A DNA stretch of 64,000 bases from JBMOMT01 sp049324835. Lineage in GTDB: Bacteria; Chloroflexota; Anaerolineae; CAYNKW01. Below the pieces are notes generated by a model that worked only from the letters and a program-made list of their open reading frames with translations, did no database searches and was not told the origin of the DNA. Shown one piece after another: positions 53,827-62,776 of the stretch; within the stretch, counting starts at the first letter, position 1; the number at the start of each line of letters is the position of its first letter. The translations under genes were made by a program, and so were the position numbers. The stretch covers positions 226,758 to 290,757 of the forward strand of contig JBMOMT010000043.1 in NCBI GenBank assembly GCA_049324835.1. Direction: 5' to 3'.

Positions 53827-54740
53827 GATGATTCCTCCACCACTTGCAGGTAGACCTCTTCCAGCGTACGAGGCACTTCGCTCAGCGTCACCACCTGACA
53901 GTTGAGCGCTGCCAATCGCCGCAGCACGCGCGGGTTGATCTCTTCCGGGTGCGGAGCGCGGTAACGTAATCGATCCTCACGTTGAGCTTCCACCGCCACG
54001 ATATCGGCCAGACGTGAGACCAGACCATCCGCAGAGCCAACCAGGCGCACCTCCATCAGCGGTGGACCCAGCAGCCGGGCTTTTAGCTCCTGGGGTGTGC
54101 CCAGAGAAACGATCCGGCCACGACGAATGATGGCAATACGATCGGCCAGCAACTCGGCTTCCGGCAGGTTGTGGGTGCAAACGATGATCGCCCGCCGGTC
54201 GTCACGCAAGGAGAGAATGGCATCACGCACCAACTTGGCGCTGTGCGGGTCCATGGCCGAGGTCGGCTCGTCCAGCAGCAACACCGATGGGTCGTGAAGC
54301 ATGGCCCGGATGATGGTGAGCTTTTGTTTCATGCCCTTCGAATACTCGGCCAGACGCTGGTCTCGATGATCCCACATGCCGAATTGTCGCAGCAACAACT
54401 CGATGCGCTCGCGTCGCTGTGCGGCCGTCAACCCCCACAACTGGCCGAAAAAATCCAGGTAGGGCGCGGCGGTCATGCGTAAATAAAGGCCGGGCATCTC
54501 GGTGAGCACCCCCACCCGCTGCCGTACGGCGCGCGCCTCGCGGACGACATCAAAGCCCGCCACCCTGGCATGGCCTGCGGTGGGACGCAAAATGGCAGCC
54601 AGCATGCGTACGCTGGTGGTTTTACCAGCGCCGTTGGGGCCGAGCAGGGCCAGCACCTCGCCGGATCGAACGTGAAGCGAGATGCCATCGACCGCAGTGA
54701 ACTGGTCGAATTGTTTGGTCAAGTTTTCGATGACGATCAT
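53823..54740 (-). CDS. ABC transporter ATP-binding protein
   Basis: 305 residues. Walker A GPNGAGKTT (about 34-42), signature YSKGMKQK, Walker B LLLDEPTSAMD, switch His in CTHN. A C-terminal extension of about 80 residues fits export-type (ABC-2/DrrA-like) ATPases. It partners the fused permease that follows with a four-base overlap. The promoter is at 54773-54801. No regulator or substrate clue is adjacent. Confidence 0.93.
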   Translation of the reverse strand: MIVIENLTKQFDQFTAVDGISLHVRSGEVLALLGPNGAGKTTSVRMLAAILRPTAGHARVAGFDVVREARAVRQRVGVLTEMPGLYLRMTAAPYLDFFGQLWGLTAAQRRERIELLLRQFGMWDHRDQRLAEYSKGMKQKLTIIRAMLHDPSVLLLDEPTSAMDPHSAKLVRDAILSLRDDRRAIIVCTHNLPEAELLADRIAIIRRGRIVSLGTPQELKARLLGPPLMEVRLVGSADGLVSRLADIVAVEAQREDRLRYRAPHPEEINPRVLRRLAALNCQVVTLSEVPRTLEEVYLQVVEESS

Positions 54741-54772
54741 GTTCAGCCACCTGAAGCACGTTAATGATTTTT

Positions 54773-54801
54773 ATTATACACACTTTTTCCTTTCTCGCCA
54801 A
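54773..54801 (-). promoter_or_regulatory. Promoter of the ABC exporter genes
   Basis: Minus-strand TTGGCG (54796-54801), 17-base spacer, perfect TATAAT (54773-54778). The MITE at 54818 lies 16 bases upstream of the -35 box. Confidence 0.78.
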
Positions 54802-54817
54802 CATTCGTTCTCAAGCC

Positions 54818-54970
54818 GTAACTGCTCACCCTCCCGCAGGCTCTGGTAGGGGTACGGCATGCCGTGCCTCCTTATGCCGCTACATTTTGCAGATTTACCG
54901 GGCCCAGTCGGCTAAATTGTGGCATGGGATGACCGGTTTCAGCCTGCGGGAGGGTAGGCTGAGCAGTTAC
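54818..54970. mobile_element. MITE copy 2 (IS66-like ends, 153 bp)
   Basis: It has the same 23-base left end and 28-base right end as copy 1 at 26410. The left end begins GTAACTGCTCACCCTCCCGC; the right end carries the extra GCCTA. It is flanked by an exact 8-bp target duplication, CTCAAGCC (54810-54817 and 54971-54978). The core differs in length and sequence from copy 1. Confidence 0.92.
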
Positions 54971-55038
54971 CTCAAGCCAGAAACCAGTGGCGTATAGAAA
55001 AAGCGGGCGAATCGCAGGGTAAGCACATTCCAGGAGAC

Positions 55039-55067
55039 TTGCCTTTTTGTAGAGTATGGGCTACAAT
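55039..55067 (+). promoter_or_regulatory. Promoter of the DksA-type gene
   Basis: TTGCCT (55039-55044), 17-base spacer, TACAAT (55062-55067). Confidence 0.65.
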
Positions 55068-55135
55068 TGCATCAGACTCGGATTACGATCGCTCACAGCG
55101 CTCCACCAGCACAAGGGAGCGGAAGGAGCAAGGTC

Positions 55136-55492
55136 ATGGTTGTAAGAAGCAAAGAGGAGCTGCACCAAATGCTGTTGAGGGAACAAAAGTACCTCGAACA
55201 ACAGGTGCAACAAATGAGTCAGGCCAGTGTGGCCACCCGCGACAACGTGGGTTATGGCAACCACATGGCCGACGACGCCACCGAGGCTTTCGAGCAGAGC
55301 AAAGGGCTATCGCTTCAACAGACCATTGGACACCGGCTGACCGAAGTCAATCACGCTCTGCACAAGTTCGAGGACGACACCTACGGCATTTGTGAGAACT
55401 GCGAACAGGAAATCGACTGGGCCCGCCTGGAGGCCCTTCCAGCCGCCCGATTTTGTATTCGCTGCCAGCAATACCAGGAGTGGCAAAGCTGA
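55136..55492 (+). CDS. TraR/DksA-type zinc finger protein
   Basis: 118 residues. A coiled-coil N-terminal half is followed by a four-Cys zinc finger (CENC...CIRC, about residues 88-112) in the arrangement of the DksA/TraR family. Members bind RNA polymerase through its secondary channel or act as small regulators; whether the acidic tip residues needed for DksA function are conserved is unclear. ATG 55136 has GGAG upstream. It precedes lspA by about 30 bases. Confidence 0.85.
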   Translation: MVVRSKEELHQMLLREQKYLEQQVQQMSQASVATRDNVGYGNHMADDATEAFEQSKGLSLQQTIGHRLTEVNHALHKFEDDTYGICENCEQEIDWARLEALPAARFCIRCQQYQEWQS

Positions 55493-55524
55493 ACGCTCGC
55501 CGTTCTGAAAGGACGCTTTTTCCG

Positions 55525-56070
55525 TTGACCCAAACCGCAACTCGCAACAGGTGGCAGCACCTGGCATTTCTCATCATCGCCGCCCTGGTGATCCTCACCG
55601 ATCAACTCAGTAAATACGTCGTCACGCGCACCATGACACCCTACCAGGAATGGGCGCCCATCCCGGCTCTGCAACGGCTCTTTGCCATCACCTATGTCAC
55701 CAATACCGGAGCGGCTTTTGGGATTTTTCCACAGGCCAGCACCGTGTTCGCTGTCGTTGCCGTGGTGGTGGTCATTGCCCTCTTTTTCTACAATCGCCAG
55801 TTAGAGTCGGGCCAGTGGCTCCTGCGACTCAGCCTGGGACTACAATTGGGGGGGGCGGTGGGCAACCTGATCGACCGGTTGACACGCGGTTTTGTGGTCG
55901 ATTTCATCCATTTTAAATTCTGGCCGGTGTGGAACGTGGCCGATGCTTCTATCGTGGTAGGTGTGGCCCTGATGGCCTTTTTCTTGCTCCGAGAGGGCCA
56001 GGTGGAACCGGAAAAAACCCAGGACACCGAAATGGACAGTTCGGAGGAAAATCTTTCGGCAGCATCCTAA
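55525..56070 (+). CDS. lspA: Lipoprotein signal peptidase (signal peptidase II)
   Basis: 181 residues from a TTG start at 55525, with four membrane helices. Catalytic Asp residues lie in GNLIDRLTRGFVVDF and WNVADASI, the two family motifs. It cleaves lipoprotein signals, which fits the several lipoproteins here (4792, 28776). The start is uncertain; a GTG near 55480 overlaps the previous gene. The stop is followed by a terminator. Confidence 0.94.
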   Translation: MTQTATRNRWQHLAFLIIAALVILTDQLSKYVVTRTMTPYQEWAPIPALQRLFAITYVTNTGAAFGIFPQASTVFAVVAVVVVIALFFYNRQLESGQWLLRLSLGLQLGGAVGNLIDRLTRGFVVDFIHFKFWPVWNVADASIVVGVALMAFFLLREGQVEPEKTQDTEMDSSEENLSAAS

Positions 56071-56085
56071 AGCGCCGAACCCGGC

Positions 56086-56114
56086 AGCCGAGCCCAACCC
56101 GGACTCGGCTTTTT
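56086..56114 (+). terminator. Intrinsic terminator after lspA
   Basis: AGCCGAG (56086-56092) pairs with CTCGGCT (56104-56110) and TTTTG follows. It lies 16 bases before the rluD start, so read-through may feed rluD. Confidence 0.75.
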
Positions 56115-56129
56115 GTTCGAGGCAGGCTG

Positions 56130-57056
56130 TTGGATCGAGTCATCCAGATCAGAATCCAGGAATCGCAGGCCGGCGCGCGGATCGACAGGCTGATCGCTTC
56201 CGAGGTCGCCGATCTTTCTCGTGCGGCCGTCCAACGCCTGATCAAAGACGAGCGCCTCACCGTGAACGCCAGGACAACCAGGGCCAGCTATCGCGTTGGG
56301 AGCGGCGATCTCGTCACGCTGCACGTGCCGTCTCCCCAGGCCATCGAAATCTACCCAGAGTCGCTGCCGCTCCAGGTGCTGCACGAAGACGCCAGCCTCA
56401 TCGTCGTGGACAAGCCCGCCGGCATGGTCACCCACCCGGCGCACGGTCACACCACTGGCACGCTGGTCAATGCCCTGCTGGCGTATTGCCCGGCGCTGAC
56501 CACGATGCCAGACCGGGAGCGAGCCGGCCTGGTGCATCGTCTGGACAAAGACACCTCCGGCGTCATCGTCGTGGCCAAAACAGAGGCCGCCCGCCAGGCG
56601 CTGCAGGCCCAGTTCAAAGCCAGAGCCGTACACAAGACCTATCTGGCTCTGATCGAGGGCCATCCTGAACCAGCAGCGGGCCGCATCGACGCTCCCATCG
56701 GGCGCGACGCGCAACACCGCAAACGTATGGCCGTCATCCACGAAGGTCGTCAGGCCATAACCGATTATCGTGTGCTGGAACATTTCGACGAACACAGCCT
56801 GGTTCAGGCTGCACCGCATACGGGCCGCACGCACCAGATCCGCGTCCACATGGCCTTCATCGGCCATCCCATCGTGGGCGACAGGGTCTACGGTTACCGC
56901 CGACAGCGATTACCCCTCAACCGCCATTTTCTGCACGCCACGCACATCACCCTGACACACCCGGCAACCGGCCAAATGGTCGAATTTCATTCGGAATTGC
57001 CCGGCGATCTGAGCGCATTGCTCGATCGCCTGCGAGCGCAGACCTCTCGCCTGTAA
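56130..57056 (+). CDS. rluD: RluD-type ribosomal RNA pseudouridine synthase
   Basis: 308 residues. An S4 RNA-binding domain (about 15-75) is followed by the synthase domain with catalytic Asp in HRLDKDTSGV and the HTGRTHQIRVH block. It isomerises uridines in 23S rRNA. The start is taken as TTG 56130 because conserved sequence begins there; an upstream extension would cross the terminator. Confidence 0.93.
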   Translation: MDRVIQIRIQESQAGARIDRLIASEVADLSRAAVQRLIKDERLTVNARTTRASYRVGSGDLVTLHVPSPQAIEIYPESLPLQVLHEDASLIVVDKPAGMVTHPAHGHTTGTLVNALLAYCPALTTMPDRERAGLVHRLDKDTSGVIVVAKTEAARQALQAQFKARAVHKTYLALIEGHPEPAAGRIDAPIGRDAQHRKRMAVIHEGRQAITDYRVLEHFDEHSLVQAAPHTGRTHQIRVHMAFIGHPIVGDRVYGYRRQRLPLNRHFLHATHITLTHPATGQMVEFHSELPGDLSALLDRLRAQTSRL

Positions 57057-57086
57057 TTTCGCCGCGAACAGCCTTTCTACCCCCAA

Positions 57087-57115
57087 TTGAGAAATACCCC
57101 ATTTTGTTGTATAAT
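57087..57115 (+). promoter_or_regulatory. Promoter of the double-amidase gene
   Basis: TTGAGA (57087-57092), 17-base spacer, TATAAT (57110-57115). Confidence 0.75.
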
Positions 57116-57182
57116 ATCTTTCGACAGCCTTTCATTTCATCTGGAATCGGGTCACGCCAGCAGAACGATAAGGAGGCCAGCC

Positions 57183-59894
57183 ATGCCTGCTACGCGGCAG
57201 TGCCGAGTGGGAGTTCACGGTCGTAACGATCATCTGTATCAGGGTCGAGATTACGATCTGGTGCGTGAGGCCAAGATCGAGGCGATCAAAATGATGTCGT
57301 TCAATCCGACTCATGTTTTCCATCAATTGCGCGACGTTAACCCCGATCTGGATTTCATCGTGCGTCTGTACGACGATCGTATGCACATCGGCCACCATCC
57401 CACCCCTGCCGAATTTGCCGATCGTTTTATCCCCATCATGCAGCAGCTTCAGCCCTATGCCACCAAGTTCGAAGTGCATAACGAGCCCAATCACCTGGAA
57501 GGCAAGGAGGGCTGGGGACAAGAAGACGGCCACGCGCGCGATTTTAACGCCTGGTTTCTAGAGGTATACGACCGCCTGAAACAGGCCTGTCCGTGGGCAT
57601 CGTTGGGTTTTCCGGGACTGGCCATTCCTCACCGAGACCTGGAATGGGTCGATATCTGCCGCCGGGCGGTGGAACGCGCCGATTGGCTGGGTGTGCACTG
57701 TTACTGGCAGAACCCCACCTACACCGAAAACAACCACCTGGCCGATTTCTGGGGGCTGCGCTTTAAATATTACCACCAAAAATTTCCCAACAAACTGATC
57801 GAAATCACCGAGTTTGGCAACTCGAACGGCCAGGGCGGTTATCCGGTCGACCATGGCAAGCATGCTCAAGAGTATGCGGCGTATTACCAGGAACTTTTCA
57901 AGTACCCTTTTATACTATCGGCCAGCGCCTTTATCATGTCGGCCCCCCAGAGTGAGTGGGAAATCTTTGTCTGGCGGTTGGAAAGCGGCCATTTCCTGCC
58001 AGAGGTGGCTGCCGTGCGTGATATTCCACGGCCTCCACTTGTCGCACCGTCTGTGGTCATACCTGCACCGGTCAAGCCAGTCATCGGTGAACCGGTGAGC
58101 AAACCGCCGATAGAACAACCCAAGCCCAAACCCACTCCCACTCCAACACCGGTCAAAAAACAACGGCATTTTCCAGAGACCGATCGCACCATCCAGGGAA
58201 CGTTTTTTGAATTTTTCGAAAAATACGGCCTGGACATCTGTGGTTATCCCATCACCGAACAGTTTGAGGAAGCCGGTCTGCTCAGTCAGTATTTTCAGCG
58301 GCTGGGCCTGGAGGTGATCGATGGCAGCAAAATCCGCCTCAAGCTGGTCGGCACAGAAGCCTACACCTCGCGCCAGACGATCGGCCAATTACAAAAGCGT
58401 CAGACCGAGTTGGAAAAGGAAATCGCCGCTCTGCAAAAAAGCGCCGAGGAGCAGCGCCGGCAGCCGGTGGTGTTGCCCGGCGGCGGCGTGGCCCCACCGG
58501 CCATCACCGATCTCACTGGCAGCCTGCCCAAACACGCCACCAAAACCTTCGATACCCGGCCCACATCCCAGATCGAATACCTGATCGTCCATCACACCGC
58601 CACCCGTGGTGATCTCTCTGCCGAGCGGATCGCCCGCTACCAGGTGGAGCAGCAAGATCGTCCCGGCATCTCGTATCATTTTTACCTCACCGGCGATGGC
58701 GTGGTGAATCAGACCCACAAACTGGAAACGGTCTCGATGCACGCCTACGACAAGAGCCCGGTGAGCGTGGGCATCGCCTTTGGCGGCGATTTCACCAACG
58801 CCGTGCCCACGGCCGCCCAACTGGAAAACGGCGCGCAGCTCCTGGCCTATTTGCTGCAGCAACTTGGCCTGAGCATAGACAGCATCAAAGGCCTCAAAGA
58901 GTTCGTACCCACGCACGCTTCGCCAGGCCAGCAGTGGCTGGACGGAAAAAAATGGAAAGACACCCTCTTGTCCAAGGTCGAAGCGCTACTGGCCTCAACT
59001 CCCAAACCAACGCCAACTCCCCAACCCGGAGAAGCCGTGCCATTACGCATCCCTCAACCCAACTGGCAAGACGTGGTGACCAGCCTCAGCCGGCATCCCA
59101 CCAAAAAATACGCCGCCCGACCGCTGACAGCCATCGAGCACATCGTTGTCCATCACAGCGCCATTCCGGCCAGCGTCGGGGCGCAGCGAATCGCCGAATA
59201 TCACGTTCAAAACCTGGGCTGGCCCGGAATCGGCTACCATTTTGTCATCGACGACCAGGGCGCCATTTTTCGCACCAACACCCTGGAGACCATCGCCTAT
59301 CACGCGGGCAACATCAACGGCAGCGGTGTGGGGGTTTGTTTCCTGGGCAACTTTACCGATCAGGTACCGACGCCTGTCCAACTGGAAAGCGGCGGAAAAC
59401 TGCTGGCCTGGCTGGTTCAGGAACTCAAACTGACCAACAACGAAATCCAGGGTCACAAGGAATTCTTGAACACCCAGTGCCCTGGTCATCAGTGGTTGGA
59501 AGGTCAACAGTGGAAGCGCATGTTGCTGGCTCGCGTAGAAGCCACCCAGGAGACCTTTACCCAGCCGGTGCCCGTCACCGACAAAGCCATCGGTCATTAC
59601 GTTCTGTTCTATCAGATGGCCGACGGCTCCTGGGCCGAAAAGGACTGGCTCAACGCCAGGAATTACGTCGCGGCCTTTAAACCCACCTGTGGCTTTTCGG
59701 TGGATGACGCCATGCGCGCCCGGTACGTGACCATCGTCGGCGGGCCGGGCGGCATCAGCGAAGAGGCCGAGGGACTGCTGCGCGCAGCGGGTTGTCAGGT
59801 GGAGCGTGTGGCCGGCAAAAATGAGGCCGAAACCAAAAAACTGCTCAACGATCTGGCAAAATCTGGCAAACGATTTTTGACCCTGCCCGGCTAA
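57183..59894 (+). CDS. Large protein: glycosidase-like barrel plus two amidase/PGRP domains
   Basis: 903 residues. The N-terminal 290 resemble a glycoside-hydrolase TIM barrel (EVHNEPNH, then EITEFGN, with Glu in both). A Pro-rich linker and a coiled coil (about 400-425) follow. Two N-acetylmuramoyl-L-alanine amidase (PGRP/Amidase_2) domains come next, about 465-600 and 650-780. In the second, ligands His657, His758 and Cys766 are intact; in the first they become His470, Leu571 and Ser580. A small C-terminal domain ends it. No signal peptide is visible. ATG 57183 has AAGGAGG upstream. Confidence 0.83.
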   Translation: MPATRQCRVGVHGRNDHLYQGRDYDLVREAKIEAIKMMSFNPTHVFHQLRDVNPDLDFIVRLYDDRMHIGHHPTPAEFADRFIPIMQQLQPYATKFEVHNEPNHLEGKEGWGQEDGHARDFNAWFLEVYDRLKQACPWASLGFPGLAIPHRDLEWVDICRRAVERADWLGVHCYWQNPTYTENNHLADFWGLRFKYYHQKFPNKLIEITEFGNSNGQGGYPVDHGKHAQEYAAYYQELFKYPFILSASAFIMSAPQSEWEIFVWRLESGHFLPEVAAVRDIPRPPLVAPSVVIPAPVKPVIGEPVSKPPIEQPKPKPTPTPTPVKKQRHFPETDRTIQGTFFEFFEKYGLDICGYPITEQFEEAGLLSQYFQRLGLEVIDGSKIRLKLVGTEAYTSRQTIGQLQKRQTELEKEIAALQKSAEEQRRQPVVLPGGGVAPPAITDLTGSLPKHATKTFDTRPTSQIEYLIVHHTATRGDLSAERIARYQVEQQDRPGISYHFYLTGDGVVNQTHKLETVSMHAYDKSPVSVGIAFGGDFTNAVPTAAQLENGAQLLAYLLQQLGLSIDSIKGLKEFVPTHASPGQQWLDGKKWKDTLLSKVEALLASTPKPTPTPQPGEAVPLRIPQPNWQDVVTSLSRHPTKKYAARPLTAIEHIVVHHSAIPASVGAQRIAEYHVQNLGWPGIGYHFVIDDQGAIFRTNTLETIAYHAGNINGSGVGVCFLGNFTDQVPTPVQLESGGKLLAWLVQELKLTNNEIQGHKEFLNTQCPGHQWLEGQQWKRMLLARVEATQETFTQPVPVTDKAIGHYVLFYQMADGSWAEKDWLNARNYVAAFKPTCGFSVDDAMRARYVTIVGGPGGISEEAEGLLRAAGCQVERVAGKNEAETKKLLNDLAKSGKRFLTLPG

Positions 59895-59918
59895 CTTGGC
59901 AGACCAGCCCAACCATCA

Positions 59919-59942
59919 GGGGCGGTCAGAACTGACCGCCCC
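59919..59942 (+). terminator. Hairpin terminator after the double-amidase gene
   Basis: GGGGCGGTCAG pairs with CTGACCGCCCC (11 bp, 2-base loop). Only TT follows, so it is a strong hairpin with a weak U-tract. Confidence 0.7.
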
Positions 59943-59965
59943 TTCGTCGCTGAGATACACTCGTT

Positions 59966-60718
59966 ATGGTTTTCCGAATCTCCGACCAGGATACCTATCA
60001 CGTCAGACTATCGCTCTTTGAAGGCCCCCTGGACCTGCTTCTCCACCTCATCGAGCGCGAGGAACTGGACATCACCAAAATCTCGCTGGCCCAGGTCACC
60101 GATCAATACCTGGCTCACATCAGCCAGGTAAAAGAGGTCCAGGCCGATCAATTGGCCGATTTCCTGGTGGTGGCGGCCAAGTTATTACTGATCAAATCTC
60201 AGATGCTCCTGCCGCGCCCCGATGCCGCGCCAGCATCGCTCGAAGAAGAAGACCCCGGCGAGGTATTGGCCCGGCAATTGCGCGAGTACAAACGGTTCAA
60301 AGAGGCTGCCAGACACCTCAAAGAGCGTCAGGATTCTGGGGCGCGCACGTATTTGCGCCTCGCGCCAACCCCCAGACTCAACCGCCAGCTCGATTTGAGC
60401 CATGTCAGGCCGGAGGACTTGCAGGCAGCCATGTGCCAGGTGTTGCTCAATCCGCTTCAGCAAGAAACACCGGCCATCGCACCCATCAGTCCGGGGATCA
60501 CCATCGCCGACCAGATCGCCTTACTGAAACAGCGACTCGGCCACACCGACCGCATCACCTTTAGCAGTCTGCTAACCCGCGCCCGTTCCCGCCTGGAGAT
60601 AGTCGTGACCTTTCTGGCCATCCTGGAAATGTTCAAGGCTCGCCAGATTTTACTCCGGCAAGACGATCTCTTTGGCGAAATCCACATCGAGGCCATCCCG
60701 GCCGTCGAAACCCTCTAA
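59966..60718 (+). CDS. scpA: Segregation and condensation protein A
   Basis: 250 residues, a normal size for ScpA, the kleisin subunit of the bacterial SMC condensin. The N terminus (FEGPLDLLLHLIEREELDITKISLAQVTDQYL) is the typical ScpA block that binds the SMC neck. The C-terminal winged helix is seen at about 180-245. No scpB lies next to it in the window. It is convergent with the IMP cyclohydrolase gene. Confidence 0.95.
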   Translation: MVFRISDQDTYHVRLSLFEGPLDLLLHLIEREELDITKISLAQVTDQYLAHISQVKEVQADQLADFLVVAAKLLLIKSQMLLPRPDAAPASLEEEDPGEVLARQLREYKRFKEAARHLKERQDSGARTYLRLAPTPRLNRQLDLSHVRPEDLQAAMCQVLLNPLQQETPAIAPISPGITIADQIALLKQRLGHTDRITFSSLLTRARSRLEIVVTFLAILEMFKARQILLRQDDLFGEIHIEAIPAVETL

Positions 60719-60743
60719 AAAAGAACCTCTCAAGCAGAGGTTC
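60717..60743 (-). terminator. Terminator of the IMP cyclohydrolase gene
   Basis: GAACCTCT pairs with AGAGGTTC around a 5-base loop; on the minus strand six T follow (60717-60722). The T-run overlaps the scpA stop codon. Confidence 0.9.
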
Positions 60744-60763
60744 CTGTGCCCAGCCTTCTCACG

Positions 60764-61393
60764 CTAGGGCAAAAGTCGATGACGAGACCTCTTGAACCTG
60801 GGGCCCAACTCACGGGAAAGATACTCGGCCACCAACACCTCGTAATGCGCCGACAGACGAAAGGCTTTCAAGGCCAACCAGACGCGCATGACATCCGGCA
60901 CCTGGCAGCGATGGCGCAGCGCCCGCAGCACCATATCGTAATCGGCGGGATCACACACCACTGTGACGGCCTCGTAATTTTTGGCGGCGGCCCGCAACAA
61001 TGCTCCGCCCCCCACATCGATCTGCTCCAGCGCCTCCTCCGGCGTGATGCCCGGCTGCTGAATCACCTCTTCAAAAGGCTGCAGGGTGACCACCACTAAC
61101 CCAATGGGCGATAGGCTCAGGTCTTGCAACAACTGCTGATGACGCGGCGTGCTCTGCGCCTGAATGGCCGCATGGATCGTCGGGTGCAGAGTTTTAACGC
61201 GTCCATCCAGCGCCTCTGGGAAACCGGTCACCTGCGCCACGTCTTGCACATTCACTCCAGCCAGGCGCAGGGCGCGGGCTGTGCCCCTGGTGGCCACCAA
61301 TTCGATGCCCAACCTCTCCAATTCGCGGCCGAATTCGCCCACACCAGATTTGTCAGCCACAGTCAGCAAGGCGCGCTCCACTTTGACCGCCAT
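60764..61393 (-). CDS. Stand-alone IMP cyclohydrolase domain (PurH N-terminal part)
   Basis: 209 residues that align with only the N-terminal, MGS-like IMP cyclohydrolase domain of PurH. Blocks: RALLTVADKSGV, ELVATRGTARAL (usually STGGTA), GFPEALDGRVKTLHP, and IDVGGGALLRAAAKNY. The AICAR formyltransferase domain (about 300 residues) is absent. It ends at its own terminator, so it is not cut by the window. ATG 61393 has GAGGGG upstream. It could close the ring of FAICAR to IMP if another enzyme supplies formylation. The G-to-R change in the TGG loop might affect activity. Confidence 0.85.
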   Translation of the reverse strand: MAVKVERALLTVADKSGVGEFGRELERLGIELVATRGTARALRLAGVNVQDVAQVTGFPEALDGRVKTLHPTIHAAIQAQSTPRHQQLLQDLSLSPIGLVVVTLQPFEEVIQQPGITPEEALEQIDVGGGALLRAAAKNYEAVTVVCDPADYDMVLRALRHRCQVPDVMRVWLALKAFRLSAHYEVLVAEYLSRELGPRFKRSRHRLLP

Positions 61394-61497
61394 TGTCCCC
61401 TCTTTGCATCGTCTCGATCCAAACGTCCTCAAATTCAGCCCCTATTATATCCTTCGAAGAACTTGTACACAAATTCCATACTGGCAGCAGCCATCAT

Positions 61498-61526
61498 TTG
61501 ACAGCCGCGCCAAGCTGGCATATCAT
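61498..61526 (+). promoter_or_regulatory. Promoter of the RlmI-type methyltransferase gene
   Basis: TTGACA (61498-61503), 17-base spacer, TATCAT (61521-61526). It lies in the divergent gap with the IMP cyclohydrolase gene, whose own TATAAT-like -10 is on the minus strand at 61444-61449. Confidence 0.82.
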
Positions 61527-61581
61527 TGGGCCGTATCCATCCGTGCGGCCCACCGGCCGCCAGCAAAGAAAGTGCAGCGCA

Positions 61582-62769
61582 GTGAACCGGGTCGTTCTGA
61601 AAAAAAACCGCGCCAAACCGGCCATCCAACGCCATCCCTGGGTCTTTTCCGGCGCCATCCAGCGCATCACCGGCGATCCCGCCGACGGCGACGTGGTGCA
61701 GGTGTGCGATGCCGGCGGCAATTTCATGGGCCGCGGCCTGATCAACCGCCGCTCGCAGATCGTCGTCCACCTGCTGAGTTGGGAGCCAGAAGAAGACATC
61801 GACGGCGATTTCTGGCGCCGCCGTCTGGAGCGCGCCCTGGCCGGCCGGCGCGCCCTGGCCCGCGATGCCGCCACCACCGCCTACCGCCTCGTCCACGCCG
61901 AAGCCGATGGCCTGCCCGGCCTCATCGTCGATCGTTACGGCGACTATCTGGCCGTCCAGTTCCTCATCCTGGGCATGGACCGCCGCAAGCAAGAGATGGC
62001 CAATCTACTCGTCGAGATCGCCGCGCCGCGCGGCATCGTCGAGCGCAGCGATGTAGCGGTGCGCGACAAAGAGGGCCTTCCCCCGGCGGCCGGGCGGCTG
62101 CGCGGCGAACCTCCGCCAACTCATCTGGAGGTCCTGGAAAACGGCCATCACTTTTGGGTCGATCTGACCGGCGGCCAGAAAACCGGCTTTTACCTGGATC
62201 AGCGCGACAATCGCCGGCGGGTGAGCGCCTATTGCGCCGGCCAGGACGTGCTCGACGTTTTCGCCTACAGCGGCGGCTTTGCCGTCTATGCCGCGGCGGC
62301 CGGAGCCTCGACCCTCACACTGCTCGATAGCTCGGAGGAGGCGCTGGCTCTGGCGCGGCAAAACCTGGCGCGCACCGGCCGCGACACCCACAACGACGCC
62401 TTCATCGCCGCCGACGCTTTCAAAGAGTTGCGCCGCTTTCGCGCCGAAAACCGCCGCTTCGACGTGATCATTCTCGACCCGCCCAAATTCGCCCACAGCA
62501 AATCCGATCTCCAGCGCGCCGCCCGCGGCTACAAAGACATCAACCTGCTGGCCCTGCAACTGCTGCGCCCCGGCGGCATCCTGGCCACTTTTTCCTGCTC
62601 CGGGCAGGTGAGCGTCGATCTCTTTCAAAAGATCGTCTTTGGCGCGGCGGTCGACGCCGGGCGCGACGCGCAGATCCTGGAGCGGCTCTCCCAGGGGCCG
62701 GATCACCCCATCCTGCTCACTTTTCCCGAGTCAGAGTATCTCAAGGGGCTGATCTGCCGCGTCTGGTGA
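61582..62769 (+). CDS. 23S rRNA cytosine-5 methyltransferase-like protein (RlmI family)
   Basis: 395 residues. An N-terminal PUA-like domain (about 1-75) is followed by the SAM-dependent methyltransferase domain with DVFAYSGGFAVYAA (SAM-binding) and ILDPPKFAHSK (catalytic). A late FSCSGQV Cys fits the RlmI-type m5C pattern. The start is GTG 61582, where conserved sequence begins; the ribosome site is weak. Confidence 0.88.
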   Translation: MNRVVLKKNRAKPAIQRHPWVFSGAIQRITGDPADGDVVQVCDAGGNFMGRGLINRRSQIVVHLLSWEPEEDIDGDFWRRRLERALAGRRALARDAATTAYRLVHAEADGLPGLIVDRYGDYLAVQFLILGMDRRKQEMANLLVEIAAPRGIVERSDVAVRDKEGLPPAAGRLRGEPPPTHLEVLENGHHFWVDLTGGQKTGFYLDQRDNRRRVSAYCAGQDVLDVFAYSGGFAVYAAAAGASTLTLLDSSEEALALARQNLARTGRDTHNDAFIAADAFKELRRFRAENRRFDVIILDPPKFAHSKSDLQRAARGYKDINLLALQLLRPGGILATFSCSGQVSVDLFQKIVFGAAVDAGRDAQILERLSQGPDHPILLTFPESEYLKGLICRVW

Positions 62770-62776
62770 GGACCCC

